Assembly: GCA_029781135.1 (NCBI GenBank)
Contig: JAKOXH010000073.1
Coordinates: 1 to 64,000 of the forward strand
Length of the DNA stretch: 64,000 nt
Direction: 5' to 3'
DNA from: Planctomycetota bacterium
GTDB taxonomy: Bacteria > Planctomycetota > Planctomycetia > Pirellulales > Lacipirellulaceae
The notes under the pieces are model-generated. The model worked only from the letters and a program-made list of their open reading frames with translations, had not been told where the DNA came from and searched no databases. This document shows positions 1 through 9,082 of this stretch, one piece after another (within the stretch, counting starts at the first letter, position 1; every line of letters begins with the position of its first letter). The position numbers were made by a program, and so were the translations under genes.

Positions 1-3000
1 CTGGCCGGTGAGTTGGTAGGTTGCATCGTAGGTCCAGGTGGTGATTTCTCCCGTCAGTTCCTGCAAACCCTTGCGAATCCCCACGTTGTTGTAGCTGTAC
101 ACGAGCCGATCGACGAGGATGCCGTTGGTCTTCACTTCGTCCAGCTGTGTGAGCCGGCCATCGAAGTCGTAGATGTGCGTGGTGCGCGTGCCGTTGGCCA
201 ACTCTTTCACCAGCAGCCGGTCGGCCGCGTCATAGCTGAACGTCGTCCGCTCGCCTTGCGGGTTCTCCAATGACCACAGCCGCCCCGCCGTATCGTACTG
301 GTATGTAAATTGGCCGCCATCTGGATCTGTCATTCCTGTTCGGCGTCCCACTGGATCGTAGGCATAGGTCACTTGCCGGCCCGCAGCGCTCGTCATCGTG
401 GTGAGCCGATTGAGCGCGTCGTATTGGTAGACCGTCGTTCCCGTCGTGTCGACCATCGTCGTGCGGTTGCCCAGCTTATCGTAGGCAAATGTGAACCGCG
501 TGCCATCGGAGTATTGATGCCCTGTGAGCCGTCGGTCGTCGTCGTAGGTGTAAGTTACTAGTATGCCTCGGGCATCGAGCTTCGATTCCAGTTGCCCCAG
601 CGGCGTGTAGTTATAGGTCGTGCGGCGACCCAAGGGGTCGATCGTCAGCGTCGTTCGGCCATTGTGGTCGTAGACCCACGTGGTGCGATAGCCGCGGGCA
701 TTGAGCAATTCAATCCGCCTGTCAGCTGCATCGTATGTGCTAGTCGTGCGGCAACCGCGCGCGTCTTGGACCTCAATCACCCGGCCTGCATCATCGTAGG
801 ACGTGGTCGTGATGTGTCCTTCCGCATCGATGAGCTGCGTAGGCCGGTTGGCCTTATCGTAAATGTGTGTCGTGCCGTAGCTCAGCGGAGTGACTGTTTC
901 TTTTAACTGGCCATCTGGATAGTAGGTTGAATAGCTCGTTTCATTCTGAGGATTCTGGACAGACGTTTGACGATTCGCCTCGTCGTATGTGTAGGTTGTG
1001 ACTCGGTTGGGGGGCACTACCATCGTCTTTTGCATGCCATCGGGATAATAGGTATACGTCGTAATGCGGCCATCCGGAGCCGTCACAGTTTTCTGTCGGT
1101 TAGCACCGTCATACACAGTTGTAGTGCGGCCACCTTGGGCGTCGATCTGCTCCATTGGCAGATCATCCGGATAGTACGTAGTCGTCGTGATTTGGCCCTC
1201 GGCGTTGATCACCTCTTTGACTTTCCCTGTGGCGTGATAGGTATAGGTCGTGCGGAAACCCAACGGGCTGATCGTCGCCTGCAATCGCCCCGCTAGGTCA
1301 TAGGCGTTCGTGGTGACTTTGTTCATAGCATCAGTGGTAAGCCACAGCCGGTCGGCTACGTCATAGGTATGCGTCGTACGTTTGCCCTCGCCATCGACCG
1401 TTGCCAGCACCTGGCCCGTCGAGGTGTAGGTCGTGACGACCGTATCGCCTGCTGCATTTTGCACTTGGGTCCGCTGATTCGCCGCGTCGTAAGTATACGT
1501 GGTTCGGTGGTGCAGCGGATCTTCGCTAAACTGCAACTGGCCGTCCGGATAGTAGCCGTAAGTCGTAACTTTATTCTCGGCGTTCGTGACGGTTTCTTGC
1601 CGATCCGCGTCGTCATACGAATAGGAAGTACGATCGTTTTCAGGATTGGCGACCGCGATCAAACGGCTCGCATTGTCGTAGATATTGGTTGTGATTTCCC
1701 CCCTGGGATTAGTAACATACCAAGGGCGGCCCGCAGAGTCGTAGGTGGTCGTCGTGATATGCCCTTCGGCATTAATCACGGCCCGCGGCCGATTGGCGGC
1801 GTCGTACACGGTCGTTGTGATTTCACCAGCACCATTCCAGACTTCCGTCTGCCGCCCAGCTTCATCGTAGGTATACGTCGTTAGGTTATTCCGCGGATCT
1901 GTCGTTGTTCGTAACCGATTCAATTCGTCATAAGTACTCGTCCAGGTCTTGCTAAGTGGATTGATTACCCTGGTCCGGTTGCCAGTCGTGTCGTACGTGT
2001 ACGTCGTGCTCTCGCCAAGCGGATTGGTCACCGACTGCAATCGATTGACCGGATCATAATCGTAAGTAGTTGTCGCCAAGTACGGCGATTCGGGGTGGGG
2101 TCGTGTGGTCGTCTTGCGATTGCCCACAGCATCGTACGTGTGCGTTGTCAGTCGATTCTGGGGATCTTTCTCAGAGATTCGACGATTGCCATCGTTGTAG
2201 GAGTACGTCGTAACATAGCCCAGCGGACTCATCACTTCAGTGAGATTTCCCACAGCATCGTAACTGTAACTAATGCGATGATTTTCCGCATCCGCCACTG
2301 CCTTTATTCGCCGGTTCTCATCGTAGAGAGTGGTCGTCGACTGATTGAGCGGGTTTCTGACTTCCTTCAATAGGCCATCATTCTCATAAAAATACTGCGT
2401 ATGATGGTTCAGCGGATCGTACTTATGTGTCGGCCGATTCAGTTCGTCGTAAACGAAACTGGTAATCAAATTAGACGGGTTTCTAATCTGCTCGACGCGC
2501 TCGCGCGTGTCATACGTATAGGTAGTAACTTCCCCCACTGCGTTCCGGATAGATTCCAGATTCCCATGAGTTGCGTCGTAATAGGTGTACGTTGTGACGT
2601 GACCCAAGGGATCCATCATCGACTGAATTTGACCACGACCGTTGTACGTGTACGTCGTCCGGCGCCCCAAAGCGTCTTCAATGGCTTGCCGCTGACCGTT
2701 ACCGTCCCAATGGAGCGTTGTGCGATGATAGCGCTGATCAACCACAGCGCTCAAGCGGTTGTTTGTCGTGTCGTAGACGTACTCAACTACGCCGCCGTCG
2801 GCAAAGAGGATCTGCTTTACTGGCAGCGTACGGTTTGTCATCCCGGTTTCGTAAACGAATGTCGTGCTATGCCCTTTGGCATCTGCCACCGCCGTCAGCC
2901 GCTTCTCGGTCCACATATATGTCGTCCGCTCACCCAGCGGATTGACCACCGCGTAAACGTTTTGGTCGTTGTCGTACAAGACGGTCGTCACCTTGCCACG

Positions 3001-4023
3001 GGCATCCGTAACTTCTAGCGTCGTGCAGTCGAGGTAAGCGAAAGTCGTGACTTCGTTCTTCGGCGTCCGTACCGTTTGGACGCGGCCATACGAATCGTAC
3101 GTGCAGGTCGTAATGTAACCCGCTAGGTCACGATAGCCTTGCAACAACCCTCCGCTGTACGACAGTTCGACGAAGTTGGTATCGGGATGGGTGACGCGGT
3201 TTAGCGTATCGCTCGCGATAAGGAACGTCGTGCTTCGTCCAGTGTGATCTGTAATCCCCGTCAAGTCACCGGCGTAGTTATACGTCGTCACCCGAGTCAG
3301 CGGGTCGGTAATCGTCGAGAGCACGCCACTATTGTAGGTCAGCGTCCAGATTTGACTGCCACGGTTCTTCAGCGTTGTTAACCGACCATAAGTGCGGTTA
3401 TCATCGCCGGTAAGTTCTTCATAAATCAGCTGTAAACCGTCCGGCTGGCGCTCGATCCACCCTCCTGCGACCTTCTGCAATGAATTTGCGCTACAAGCCG
3501 GTGGCAAATAGTAGCCCGAGACATTTTTGTCGCTATATCGCCACGCTGATCCATCCCCTTTTACGAGTACGACGACTCGCGCATCAGCTGGATCCTGGCA
3601 GATCACCTGATTATAGAGACCGGCGACACCCAAACCAAAATGACTGATTTGATCCGCCGCCTGGGAATTGTAGACGAACCGCGCTGGTGGAGCGTACGCC
3701 CCCGACAATACAACCGGCAGCCGACACGTTAAGTTACCTGTCGTAACGTCGACGCCCATGGCGCCCGCAGTTCCGGGCACTAACCACAATGTACCCGCCT
3801 GGACTTGGCTCAAGAGCGATTTGGCTGTGTCAAGCGTTGCCACGCCGGAACTACCCAAGAGACTGGCGTTTAGTACTCCACAGCCACTGCCGAAGCTACC
3901 GGCACAATCTGCTGGCAAAAGCTCTTGCGTTGGGGGCAATGCCGCCCCCCAATCTGCGATATACAGCGCGCCACCGGTCTTCGGACAGCAGTTACCACAT
4001 GCACTGCAAGCTTCTACCGACAT
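1..4023 (-). CDS. Giant Rhs/YD-repeat protein, C-terminal part beyond the window
   Basis: An open frame of 1341 codons runs from an ATG at 4023 to the left edge with no stop, so the protein is larger than seen. The start follows a good ribosome site (AAGGGGAAG). The N-terminus is Cys-rich (CSACGNCC), has no obvious signal peptide, and is followed by about 250 residues of Rhs-type N-terminal region. From about residue 250 onward there are some 45 YD-type repeats (pattern TTYTYDxxGRxxxVxNPxG). Such repeats form a shell that encloses a C-terminal toxin or effector in Rhs, TcC and WapA proteins. The conserved core end and the variable tail are not in the window. It is the last visible gene of a minus-strand series of fibre-like and glycan-modifying genes. 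Substrate and export route cannot be read here. Confidence 0.93.
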   Translation of the reverse strand, partial: MSVEACSACGNCCPKTGGALYIADWGAALPPTQELLPADCAGSFGSGCGVLNASLLGSSGVATLDTAKSLLSQVQAGTLWLVPGTAGAMGVDVTTGNLTCRLPVVLSGAYAPPARFVYNSQAADQISHFGLGVAGLYNQVICQDPADARVVVLVKGDGSAWRYSDKNVSGYYLPPACSANSLQKVAGGWIERQPDGLQLIYEELTGDDNRTYGRLTTLKNRGSQIWTLTYNSGVLSTITDPLTRVTTYNYAGDLTGITDHTGRSTTFLIASDTLNRVTHPDTNFVELSYSGGLLQGYRDLAGYITTCTYDSYGRVQTVRTPKNEVTTFAYLDCTTLEVTDARGKVTTVLYDNDQNVYAVVNPLGERTTYMWTEKRLTAVADAKGHSTTFVYETGMTNRTLPVKQILFADGGVVEYVYDTTNNRLSAVVDQRYHRTTLHWDGNGQRQAIEDALGRRTTYTYNGRGQIQSMMDPLGHVTTYTYYDATHGNLESIRNAVGEVTTYTYDTRERVEQIRNPSNLITSFVYDELNRPTHKYDPLNHHTQYFYENDGLLKEVRNPLNQSTTTLYDENRRIKAVADAENHRISYSYDAVGNLTEVMSPLGYVTTYSYNDGNRRISEKDPQNRLTTHTYDAVGNRKTTTRPHPESPYLATTTYDYDPVNRLQSVTNPLGESTTYTYDTTGNRTRVINPLSKTWTSTYDELNRLRTTTDPRNNLTTYTYDEAGRQTEVWNGAGEITTTVYDAANRPRAVINAEGHITTTTYDSAGRPWYVTNPRGEITTNIYDNASRLIAVANPENDRTSYSYDDADRQETVTNAENKVTTYGYYPDGQLQFSEDPLHHRTTYTYDAANQRTQVQNAAGDTVVTTYTSTGQVLATVDGEGKRTTHTYDVADRLWLTTDAMNKVTTNAYDLAGRLQATISPLGFRTTYTYHATGKVKEVINAEGQITTTTYYPDDLPMEQIDAQGGRTTTVYDGANRQKTVTAPDGRITTYTYYPDGMQKTMVVPPNRVTTYTYDEANRQTSVQNPQNETSYSTYYPDGQLKETVTPLSYGTTHIYDKANRPTQLIDAEGHITTTSYDDAGRVIEVQDARGCRTTSTYDAADRRIELLNARGYRTTWVYDHNGRTTLTIDPLGRRTTYNYTPLGQLESKLDARGILVTYTYDDDRRLTGHQYSDGTRFTFAYDKLGNRTTMVDTTGTTVYQYDALNRLTTMTSAAGRQVTYAYDPVGRRTGMTDPDGGQFTYQYDTAGRLWSLENPQGERTTFSYDAADRLLVKELANGTRTTHIYDFDGRLTQLDEVKTNGILVDRLVYSYNNVGIRKGLQELTGEITTWTYDATYQLTGQ

Positions 4024-4154
4024 CGTTCTTCCCCTTTACATTTCGGCCCCAGAAATCCCAACAGCATCAGGGACGACAGCCGTCTGTCTACCTCTCATCC
4101 GCCATACGCCAGCGCCACAACTGTTCGCTACCGTCATTTGGTAATGAACCACCG

Positions 4155-5234
4155 TCATTCCTGGCTACCTCGCCACCAATCGCTCACGCGATTGAGCCAC
4201 TCCTTTCGCTTTCCACAATTGCATGTCGGCGGTAAGCCAAACAATTCCTTGACTTGAATATATCGATCGGTAGTGATCCCGAGCGACGATAGTAGTCGTT
4301 CGAGTCTACCGCCCAAGCCAACTTCGTGTACTGCTAAGGCCTTGGAGTCAACCGCAGGTGTTGCAGCCCTATCAAGTGAGTATTCAATCCCGAGCCCACC
4401 GTTGTTTCTTCCTACTTCGGGACTGCGGCAACGAGCTTGATATTTCTCCGGCGGTATAAGAGCGTCAACAATTGCGACTCGTCGATCGCAACCCGGATTC
4501 GTGCATACCATGTAGTCGCCGTTGCGTTGAAAATTGCATTGCGTCGATCGTCGCCGCATGGGCGTGGTAATTGCAATTGACATGAGGTGAAAATCTTCCC
4601 CCAGAAAATTCTTGACGAGTCGATCACTTGGCCACGAATGGCCCAGCGTGCTCTCCCAACCAACATGTTGGATAAGGCTAGGGTAATGGACCATTTCACG
4701 ATAATTGACTGACCGCAACGCAACCGAAACCGCCGTCTCCGATGTTTTACCGCCGTCTTTCAAATAGTTCCCCACCTCTGGGCTCCGCAAGATGCATTCC
4801 ACACCGCGGCGATCGAAAACTAACCCAGCCGCTCCCCGTGAGAGTTGAACTGACGCTTGCCAACCTAAGACCTTGTGGGCCTCACTTATGTTGTCGTCGT
4901 GTGTTAACAGATTCCACCAGGACTTTTCGAGTAGTGGGCAGCGATCTAAATACTCGCGTGCTTGCCGGCAAATGAGGATGTCATCTTCAAAGATCGCGAA
5001 CCGATCTGCCCGAGGCGTCATTGAATACAGCCAGAACAGTGCGTTTAACCAGTTGTGAAGCTGGCCAACCCTCGGATGCTGAATCACATTGAGATCTGTA
5101 CATCCATCGAGTGCTCCATCGACAAATAGCGTTGGCCGGTCAAAGCCCGCACGTTTTAACGAGTCGAGTGTCGCTGGCAATAGGTTGCCTGCTCGCTCTG
5201 GAACCGTTGTAATACCGTAAGCCCAGGTTAACAT
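4155..5234 (-). CDS. Glycosyltransferase-like protein with Cys-rich C-terminal motif
   Basis: 359 aa. The N-terminus (TTVPERAGNLLPATLDSLKR, then PTLFVDGA) and the later FAIFEDDI resemble GT-A type glycosyltransferases, in which the acidic cluster binds metal and nucleotide sugar. The C-terminal 60 residues carry a short motif, CNCGKRKEWLN, after a GLGGRLERLLSSLG helix. My recollection is that similar tails occur on small phage-type or tail-associated proteins. The ATG overlaps the stop of the upstream Gly-rich gene by 7 bases, so the two are translationally coupled. The acceptor is unknown; modification of the neighbouring fibre-like proteins is an inference from position. Confidence 0.6.
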   Translation of the reverse strand: MLTWAYGITTVPERAGNLLPATLDSLKRAGFDRPTLFVDGALDGCTDLNVIQHPRVGQLHNWLNALFWLYSMTPRADRFAIFEDDILICRQAREYLDRCPLLEKSWWNLLTHDDNISEAHKVLGWQASVQLSRGAAGLVFDRRGVECILRSPEVGNYLKDGGKTSETAVSVALRSVNYREMVHYPSLIQHVGWESTLGHSWPSDRLVKNFLGEDFHLMSIAITTPMRRRSTQCNFQRNGDYMVCTNPGCDRRVAIVDALIPPEKYQARCRSPEVGRNNGGLGIEYSLDRAATPAVDSKALAVHEVGLGGRLERLLSSLGITTDRYIQVKELFGLPPTCNCGKRKEWLNRVSDWWRGSQE

Positions 5235-6610
5235 GTCAATCGTGCCGTCAGGGTTCCATCGGATGTGGTGCTACATGTGCCATCGAGTGCGCATTCCTCA
5301 TCGTTAATCGTCGGCCAATAAATTCGCTTGATCATGGTCTGTCGTGTACAAGGATTTGCCGTTTGGAGATCTGGTCCCGTATCGCCGCAAGGCAAATCGA
5401 TACCGCATCCAGTTCCACCAAAGCATAACCAATCACTCCACTTGTCCGATTCTCGAAGGTAGTTGCGACTGCAGGAGGCACAGTTCAACGTCACGCCCGC
5501 CAATTTCATGCGGCCATCTGTGGAATCACAGGTAACGGTCGCACATATTTCAACAACGTATATCTTCAGCTGCTCATCTGGACCATCACATTGGAAATAG
5601 GTGCCATCATCGAAAGTTTCAATCAGCACTGCATCGCGGTCGAGTGAGTCAAGATCATAGTTGTTGCCCTCGATCGCTTTCCAACAGAACTCTGTGTTGC
5701 CAGGCGACGACTGTGTCAATACAAAAGGCCTATTGAGGTTTGACCAAAGCAGATGTTTGTTGTAATACCGACTGTCTTCAGAACAACAGTCTTGTCGCTG
5801 GTCACTTTGTGCGCCACCGATGGTCAGATTCATCGTCATAGGACGGCGCCAATAAATTCGCACTAACCCATTACCACCGGCGCCGCCTTGCGCACCACCA
5901 TATCCGCCGGCGCCGCCGCCACCATAGTTCTTGCCAGCCGCGCTGCCGCTAGCGCTCCCGCCGTCGCCCCCTTTGCGATAGCCACCTTTGCCACCCTCTG
6001 CGCCGTTGGCATCACTGCCCGACACAAGGTCTCCAGCGCCACCACCGCCGCCGCCCGCGTGGCTGTTATCGTCGCCGTCAGCACCGCTGCCACCGCTCTT
6101 GACAAAAACGCCAGAGCCGCCCCACCCGCCTGGGCCACCAGTCCCGTCCGGTCCATCTCCACCATCCTCTCCGGCATAAGCCATGCAAACGGTGTCGCCG
6201 TCCTGCTTGACTTCTGTCGCATACGCGTTGGAGGCGTCGTTAATAATAAGTGTGAGCGAACTACTGCCGCTATTTTTGGTGACCTCCCACGCGACCGCCA
6301 CGCCACCGCCCCCGCCGCCGCCCGCCGCTTCACCTGCAGCAGTTGAGTTGCCACCCTTGCCACCATGCCCCCAGCAAATAATGTCACACGACTTGACATC
6401 GGCAGGCCAATTCACGGTCTGGCTTGATGTGTAGGTATGCTCGTCAAGACACGCCAGGCAGTGAAGGAACGAATCACAGCCACAGCAACAATCGTGCTCC
6501 CAGTCACCGGCGGGATCGGTGATTTGAAGCGCAACTCCGTATGGATCAACATAGAGCAGTGGAAACTGATTTCCACTTCCAGCATCAATAGCAACTAGTT
6601 TTTGCGCCAT
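5228..6610 (-). CDS. Gly-rich, Cys-rich tail-fibre-like protein
   Basis: 460 aa when started at ATG 6610 (MAQKLVAID). A GGGGAGG ribosome site lies upstream within the end of the preceding gene, and that gene's stop is one base away. Residues from about 80 to 255 are extremely Gly-rich, with runs of G and GxGG units. This resembles the glycine-rich domains of phage tail fibres and surface proteins. A DCCCGCDSFLHCLAC cluster precedes it. The C-terminal half has scattered Cys pairs and looks beta-rich. A longer in-frame start exists at 6664 but lacks a ribosome site. Function is not recognised beyond a probable structural or fibre role. Confidence 0.7.
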   Translation of the reverse strand: MAQKLVAIDAGSGNQFPLLYVDPYGVALQITDPAGDWEHDCCCGCDSFLHCLACLDEHTYTSSQTVNWPADVKSCDIICWGHGGKGGNSTAAGEAAGGGGGGGVAVAWEVTKNSGSSSLTLIINDASNAYATEVKQDGDTVCMAYAGEDGGDGPDGTGGPGGWGGSGVFVKSGGSGADGDDNSHAGGGGGGAGDLVSGSDANGAEGGKGGYRKGGDGGSASGSAAGKNYGGGGAGGYGGAQGGAGGNGLVRIYWRRPMTMNLTIGGAQSDQRQDCCSEDSRYYNKHLLWSNLNRPFVLTQSSPGNTEFCWKAIEGNNYDLDSLDRDAVLIETFDDGTYFQCDGPDEQLKIYVVEICATVTCDSTDGRMKLAGVTLNCASCSRNYLRESDKWSDWLCFGGTGCGIDLPCGDTGPDLQTANPCTRQTMIKRIYWPTINDEECALDGTCSTTSDGTLTARLTC

Positions 6611-6611
6611 G

Positions 6612-7556
6612 TCACACCACCTCCCCGCAAACAACTGCTCCAATGTCGCATGTCTTGTCGACATTGTCTTGGTCTAGGCGAGCTGGAATCGACACCAACT
6701 TCCCATGTAACTTAAGCGTGAGTTTGTTATCTTCGAGCGTAAGAGTGCAGGGATTACTCGTACTTAACGCGAATATCTGCAGTTCTTCACCAGGGATACC
6801 CGACACCAAAAACTTAGCTTCATTCGTGTTTGGCAGTGGTACGCAGGCGCAGTCTCCTTCCACACTCATCTTGTACGGATTGTAAAGTGTTTGCGTACCA
6901 AGTGACGTCACTGTCCCGTCTTCGATCCTGTAAATGGTGGCCGGTCCTGAAACTGGCGCATCTGCCCGACCGGGTGAAATGCGGGTAGTGACTTTTGCTG
7001 TATATGCGACTTTGCTTGCTGCCGGACTCTTGATTGTTCGAAGTTCATAGGTTGGGGGCGATGTATCGGGATTTTTTAGGTGGGCCATTCCTTTATCGCC
7101 GTTTTGCTTCGCACTGCCGACTCCAGCAGGATCATCAATTGTGAGTGATGCGTTGTCATTGACGGGTCGTTTCCACTCCCAATGGTCGCCGAAGAACGAT
7201 GTAAGTTGCCACTCGTGTGTCGGAGATGAATCTACCCATGTCACCAATACGGATTCGGCAAAGCCTTCCATGTCGACGATTTCCCACCGGTCGGCTTCGA
7301 TTCCGCTTAGGTCGGTGCGCTGTAAGGCGATGCCGCGAAATCCTTGCCCACTACCGTAGTAGCTTGCCGGTTTCCCGTAGAATTTGCCCATCGGGTCGTA
7401 AAGGGTGACTGGGTCGCCCACCAGGTTGCCAGCGTCGTCGAGGAACTTTGCTGTGGCCGTAGGGCTGGCACTAGCTTTCGCCGCAATGAGCTCAAATCGT
7501 CGTAACGTGGGACCAGTGCCGCAGCAAGCGCTCGGATTTCGGATGATTGTGGTCAT
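6612..7556 (-). CDS. Hypothetical beta-rich protein
   Basis: 314 aa from ATG 7556 (MTTIIRNPSACCG). The longer frame to 7628 would start inside the upstream sulfotransferase and is less likely. The protein has no signal peptide or membrane segment and is rich in short beta-type stretches with several Cys (CDCACVPLP-like region near the middle, VVCGEVV at the end). It sits between the sulfotransferase (34 bases upstream) and the Gly-rich protein (1 base downstream), so it is probably co-transcribed with both. The family was not recognised. A structural role in the same fibre-like assembly is possible but rests on context only. Confidence 0.65.
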   Translation of the reverse strand: MTTIIRNPSACCGTGPTLRRFELIAAKASASPTATAKFLDDAGNLVGDPVTLYDPMGKFYGKPASYYGSGQGFRGIALQRTDLSGIEADRWEIVDMEGFAESVLVTWVDSSPTHEWQLTSFFGDHWEWKRPVNDNASLTIDDPAGVGSAKQNGDKGMAHLKNPDTSPPTYELRTIKSPAASKVAYTAKVTTRISPGRADAPVSGPATIYRIEDGTVTSLGTQTLYNPYKMSVEGDCACVPLPNTNEAKFLVSGIPGEELQIFALSTSNPCTLTLEDNKLTLKLHGKLVSIPARLDQDNVDKTCDIGAVVCGEVV

Positions 7557-7590
7557 ATTATTTCCCGTATCAGGGTTATGGTGTACAAAC

Positions 7591-8544
7591 CTAAGAGGTA
7601 ACCGGCGACGAAGTCTTGGACACTCCATTAAGGTTGATGCGATTCGACCAGTGCTGATGACACCCGGGCGCTACTTCCGAGGAAAATGGTGGTTCAGCGT
7701 CCAATACTTGCCGTTCCGTTCCTTTATTTGCCAAAACATTCACGTCGCTAAAGTCCGCTACGAGGCGGTTGCACAATTCCGCCGGTAGGATCCCTTCCCA
7801 AGGACTTTCCCTCGGAGGATTGACCCTGGGTTGGACCGTATGAAGTTGCATGCCATGGAAGTAATCGTCCTCGCGGGTGAGCTGAGTCACATTCTCGGCG
7901 TCATACGAGAATGGTGGTAATCCGAGTGACAGGTGGAGCAGCGATAGTGTTTCCTGCGGATATGTAGTGAGAGCTCGATACGGCACGATCACCAACCGGT
8001 CACCAAGGCCGCGCGCCAAAGCGTCGCGAAGGCGAGCAATCGTCAACCCTAAGACCGACTTCGGATTGAGGAGTACCTCCGCCCGTCCTTCGATGGTTTG
8101 ACATTGAAAGAAGGCGTCGTCGACTGGCTCGCGATATTCGACTCCGCGTCGACGATAGATCTTCTCGAATGATGCGACGATGGCCCGCACATCACGCACC
8201 GTCACGATTACTTTGACCGGTCGGCCCAAGGCTTCTTCCAGGGGCTCGATATACTGCAGCCACCCGCGGGATTTGTCGAACACAGTTTTGCCAGCGGCTA
8301 GCTCCGCGGCGAAATACCCACGCAGCAGACCTCGGAGAGCTCCCAGCACGCGGGGCTTCACCGTTCCCAGACCTTCGGCCTTGAATTCGATGAATTCTGG
8401 CCAGCGGTTCTTCACTAGGACGAATAGCTCCACGAGGCCGCTGGTGGGTGTGACATAATGCGCGGGATTCTGCCCCAAGAGATTCATCAGCAACGTGGAC
8501 CCCGAGCGCGGCAGACCAGCAACACAATAAATAGCGGAGTCCAT
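7591..8544 (-). CDS. Sulfotransferase family protein
   Basis: 317 aa, usual length for the family. The N-terminus carries the PAPS 5'-phosphosulfate loop GLPRSGSTLLMNLL (residues 9-22). A FDKSRGWLQYIEPL segment follows, and near residue 113 comes VKVIVTVRDVRAIVASF, matching the 3'-phosphate binding region. The predicted reaction moves a sulfuryl group from PAPS to a hydroxyl or amine of a glycan or protein. The acceptor is not evident. It lies in a minus-strand series with two glycosyltransferase-like genes and repeat proteins, which suggests decoration of surface or fibre components. No strong ribosome site precedes the start. Confidence 0.85.
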   Translation of the reverse strand: MDSAIYCVAGLPRSGSTLLMNLLGQNPAHYVTPTSGLVELFVLVKNRWPEFIEFKAEGLGTVKPRVLGALRGLLRGYFAAELAAGKTVFDKSRGWLQYIEPLEEALGRPVKVIVTVRDVRAIVASFEKIYRRRGVEYREPVDDAFFQCQTIEGRAEVLLNPKSVLGLTIARLRDALARGLGDRLVIVPYRALTTYPQETLSLLHLSLGLPPFSYDAENVTQLTREDDYFHGMQLHTVQPRVNPPRESPWEGILPAELCNRLVADFSDVNVLANKGTERQVLDAEPPFSSEVAPGCHQHWSNRINLNGVSKTSSPVTS

Positions 8545-8679
8545 AGAACTAGCCTTGACAATTGGACCTGTGATTGGAACGATTAGAGAATACCGCCTGC
8601 GGATACTACGTTGTTCTAGCCAAGCTATGTATCAGCAAGCGATTGCTTGGGCGATGGTTTTTGTTGTGCTACTGAACCT

Positions 8680-8958
8680 TCATTCAGAGTCACTCCAGCT
8701 CGGCAATTCGGGAAGCGACAAGGCTGGATTGCACTGTTCAACCAGCGTCTTCAAGGCCTGTAACAGCAGCGACACCTCCGCCTGATCGTCGCCCAACTCT
8801 GCCTCAAGATCTTCGGTGCCCACTTGCTCATTTACTTGACATGTTTCATTGATTGCAGCCGCCGCTTGGTCAACCGCAGTAGCCAATACGCGCTTGATGC
8901 GTCGAACGCCGCGGTCAGCGGTCAATTCGAATTGCGATGACGGGTCGAAAACACTCAT
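8680..8958 (-). CDS. Small acidic hypothetical protein
   Basis: 92 aa with an AAAGG-type ribosome site before ATG 8958. The sequence is mostly helical and acidic (VNEQVGTEDLEAELGDD, then a Leu-rich helix) with no membrane segment. It lies between the SHAEG-repeat protein and the sulfotransferase on the same strand. No family was recognised. It could be a small chaperone or adaptor for the neighbouring large protein, but nothing in the sequence proves that. Confidence 0.55.
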   Translation of the reverse strand: MSVFDPSSQFELTADRGVRRIKRVLATAVDQAAAAINETCQVNEQVGTEDLEAELGDDQAEVSLLLQALKTLVEQCNPALSLPELPSWSDSE

Positions 8959-9082
8959 GACTCATACCTTTCTTAACTGTGATACAACACGCGATCGTTT
9001 AATGAGTGCCTGCATGATTAACTGACAAGCCGGTAAACACTAAGGATCGCTTTCCACTTGAGACGAAACCTGGTTCTTCTAA

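Noticed and set aside
13..3018. Several plus-strand frames of 80-200 codons with Val/Ile/Arg-rich products
   Set aside because: They are antisense to the YD-repeat gene. Repeats such as TACGACGC read in reverse give open but meaningless frames.
5863..6434. Ala/Arg/Pro-rich frames on both strands
   Set aside because: They lie over the Gly-rich coding region of 5228-6610 and reflect its GC-rich codons.
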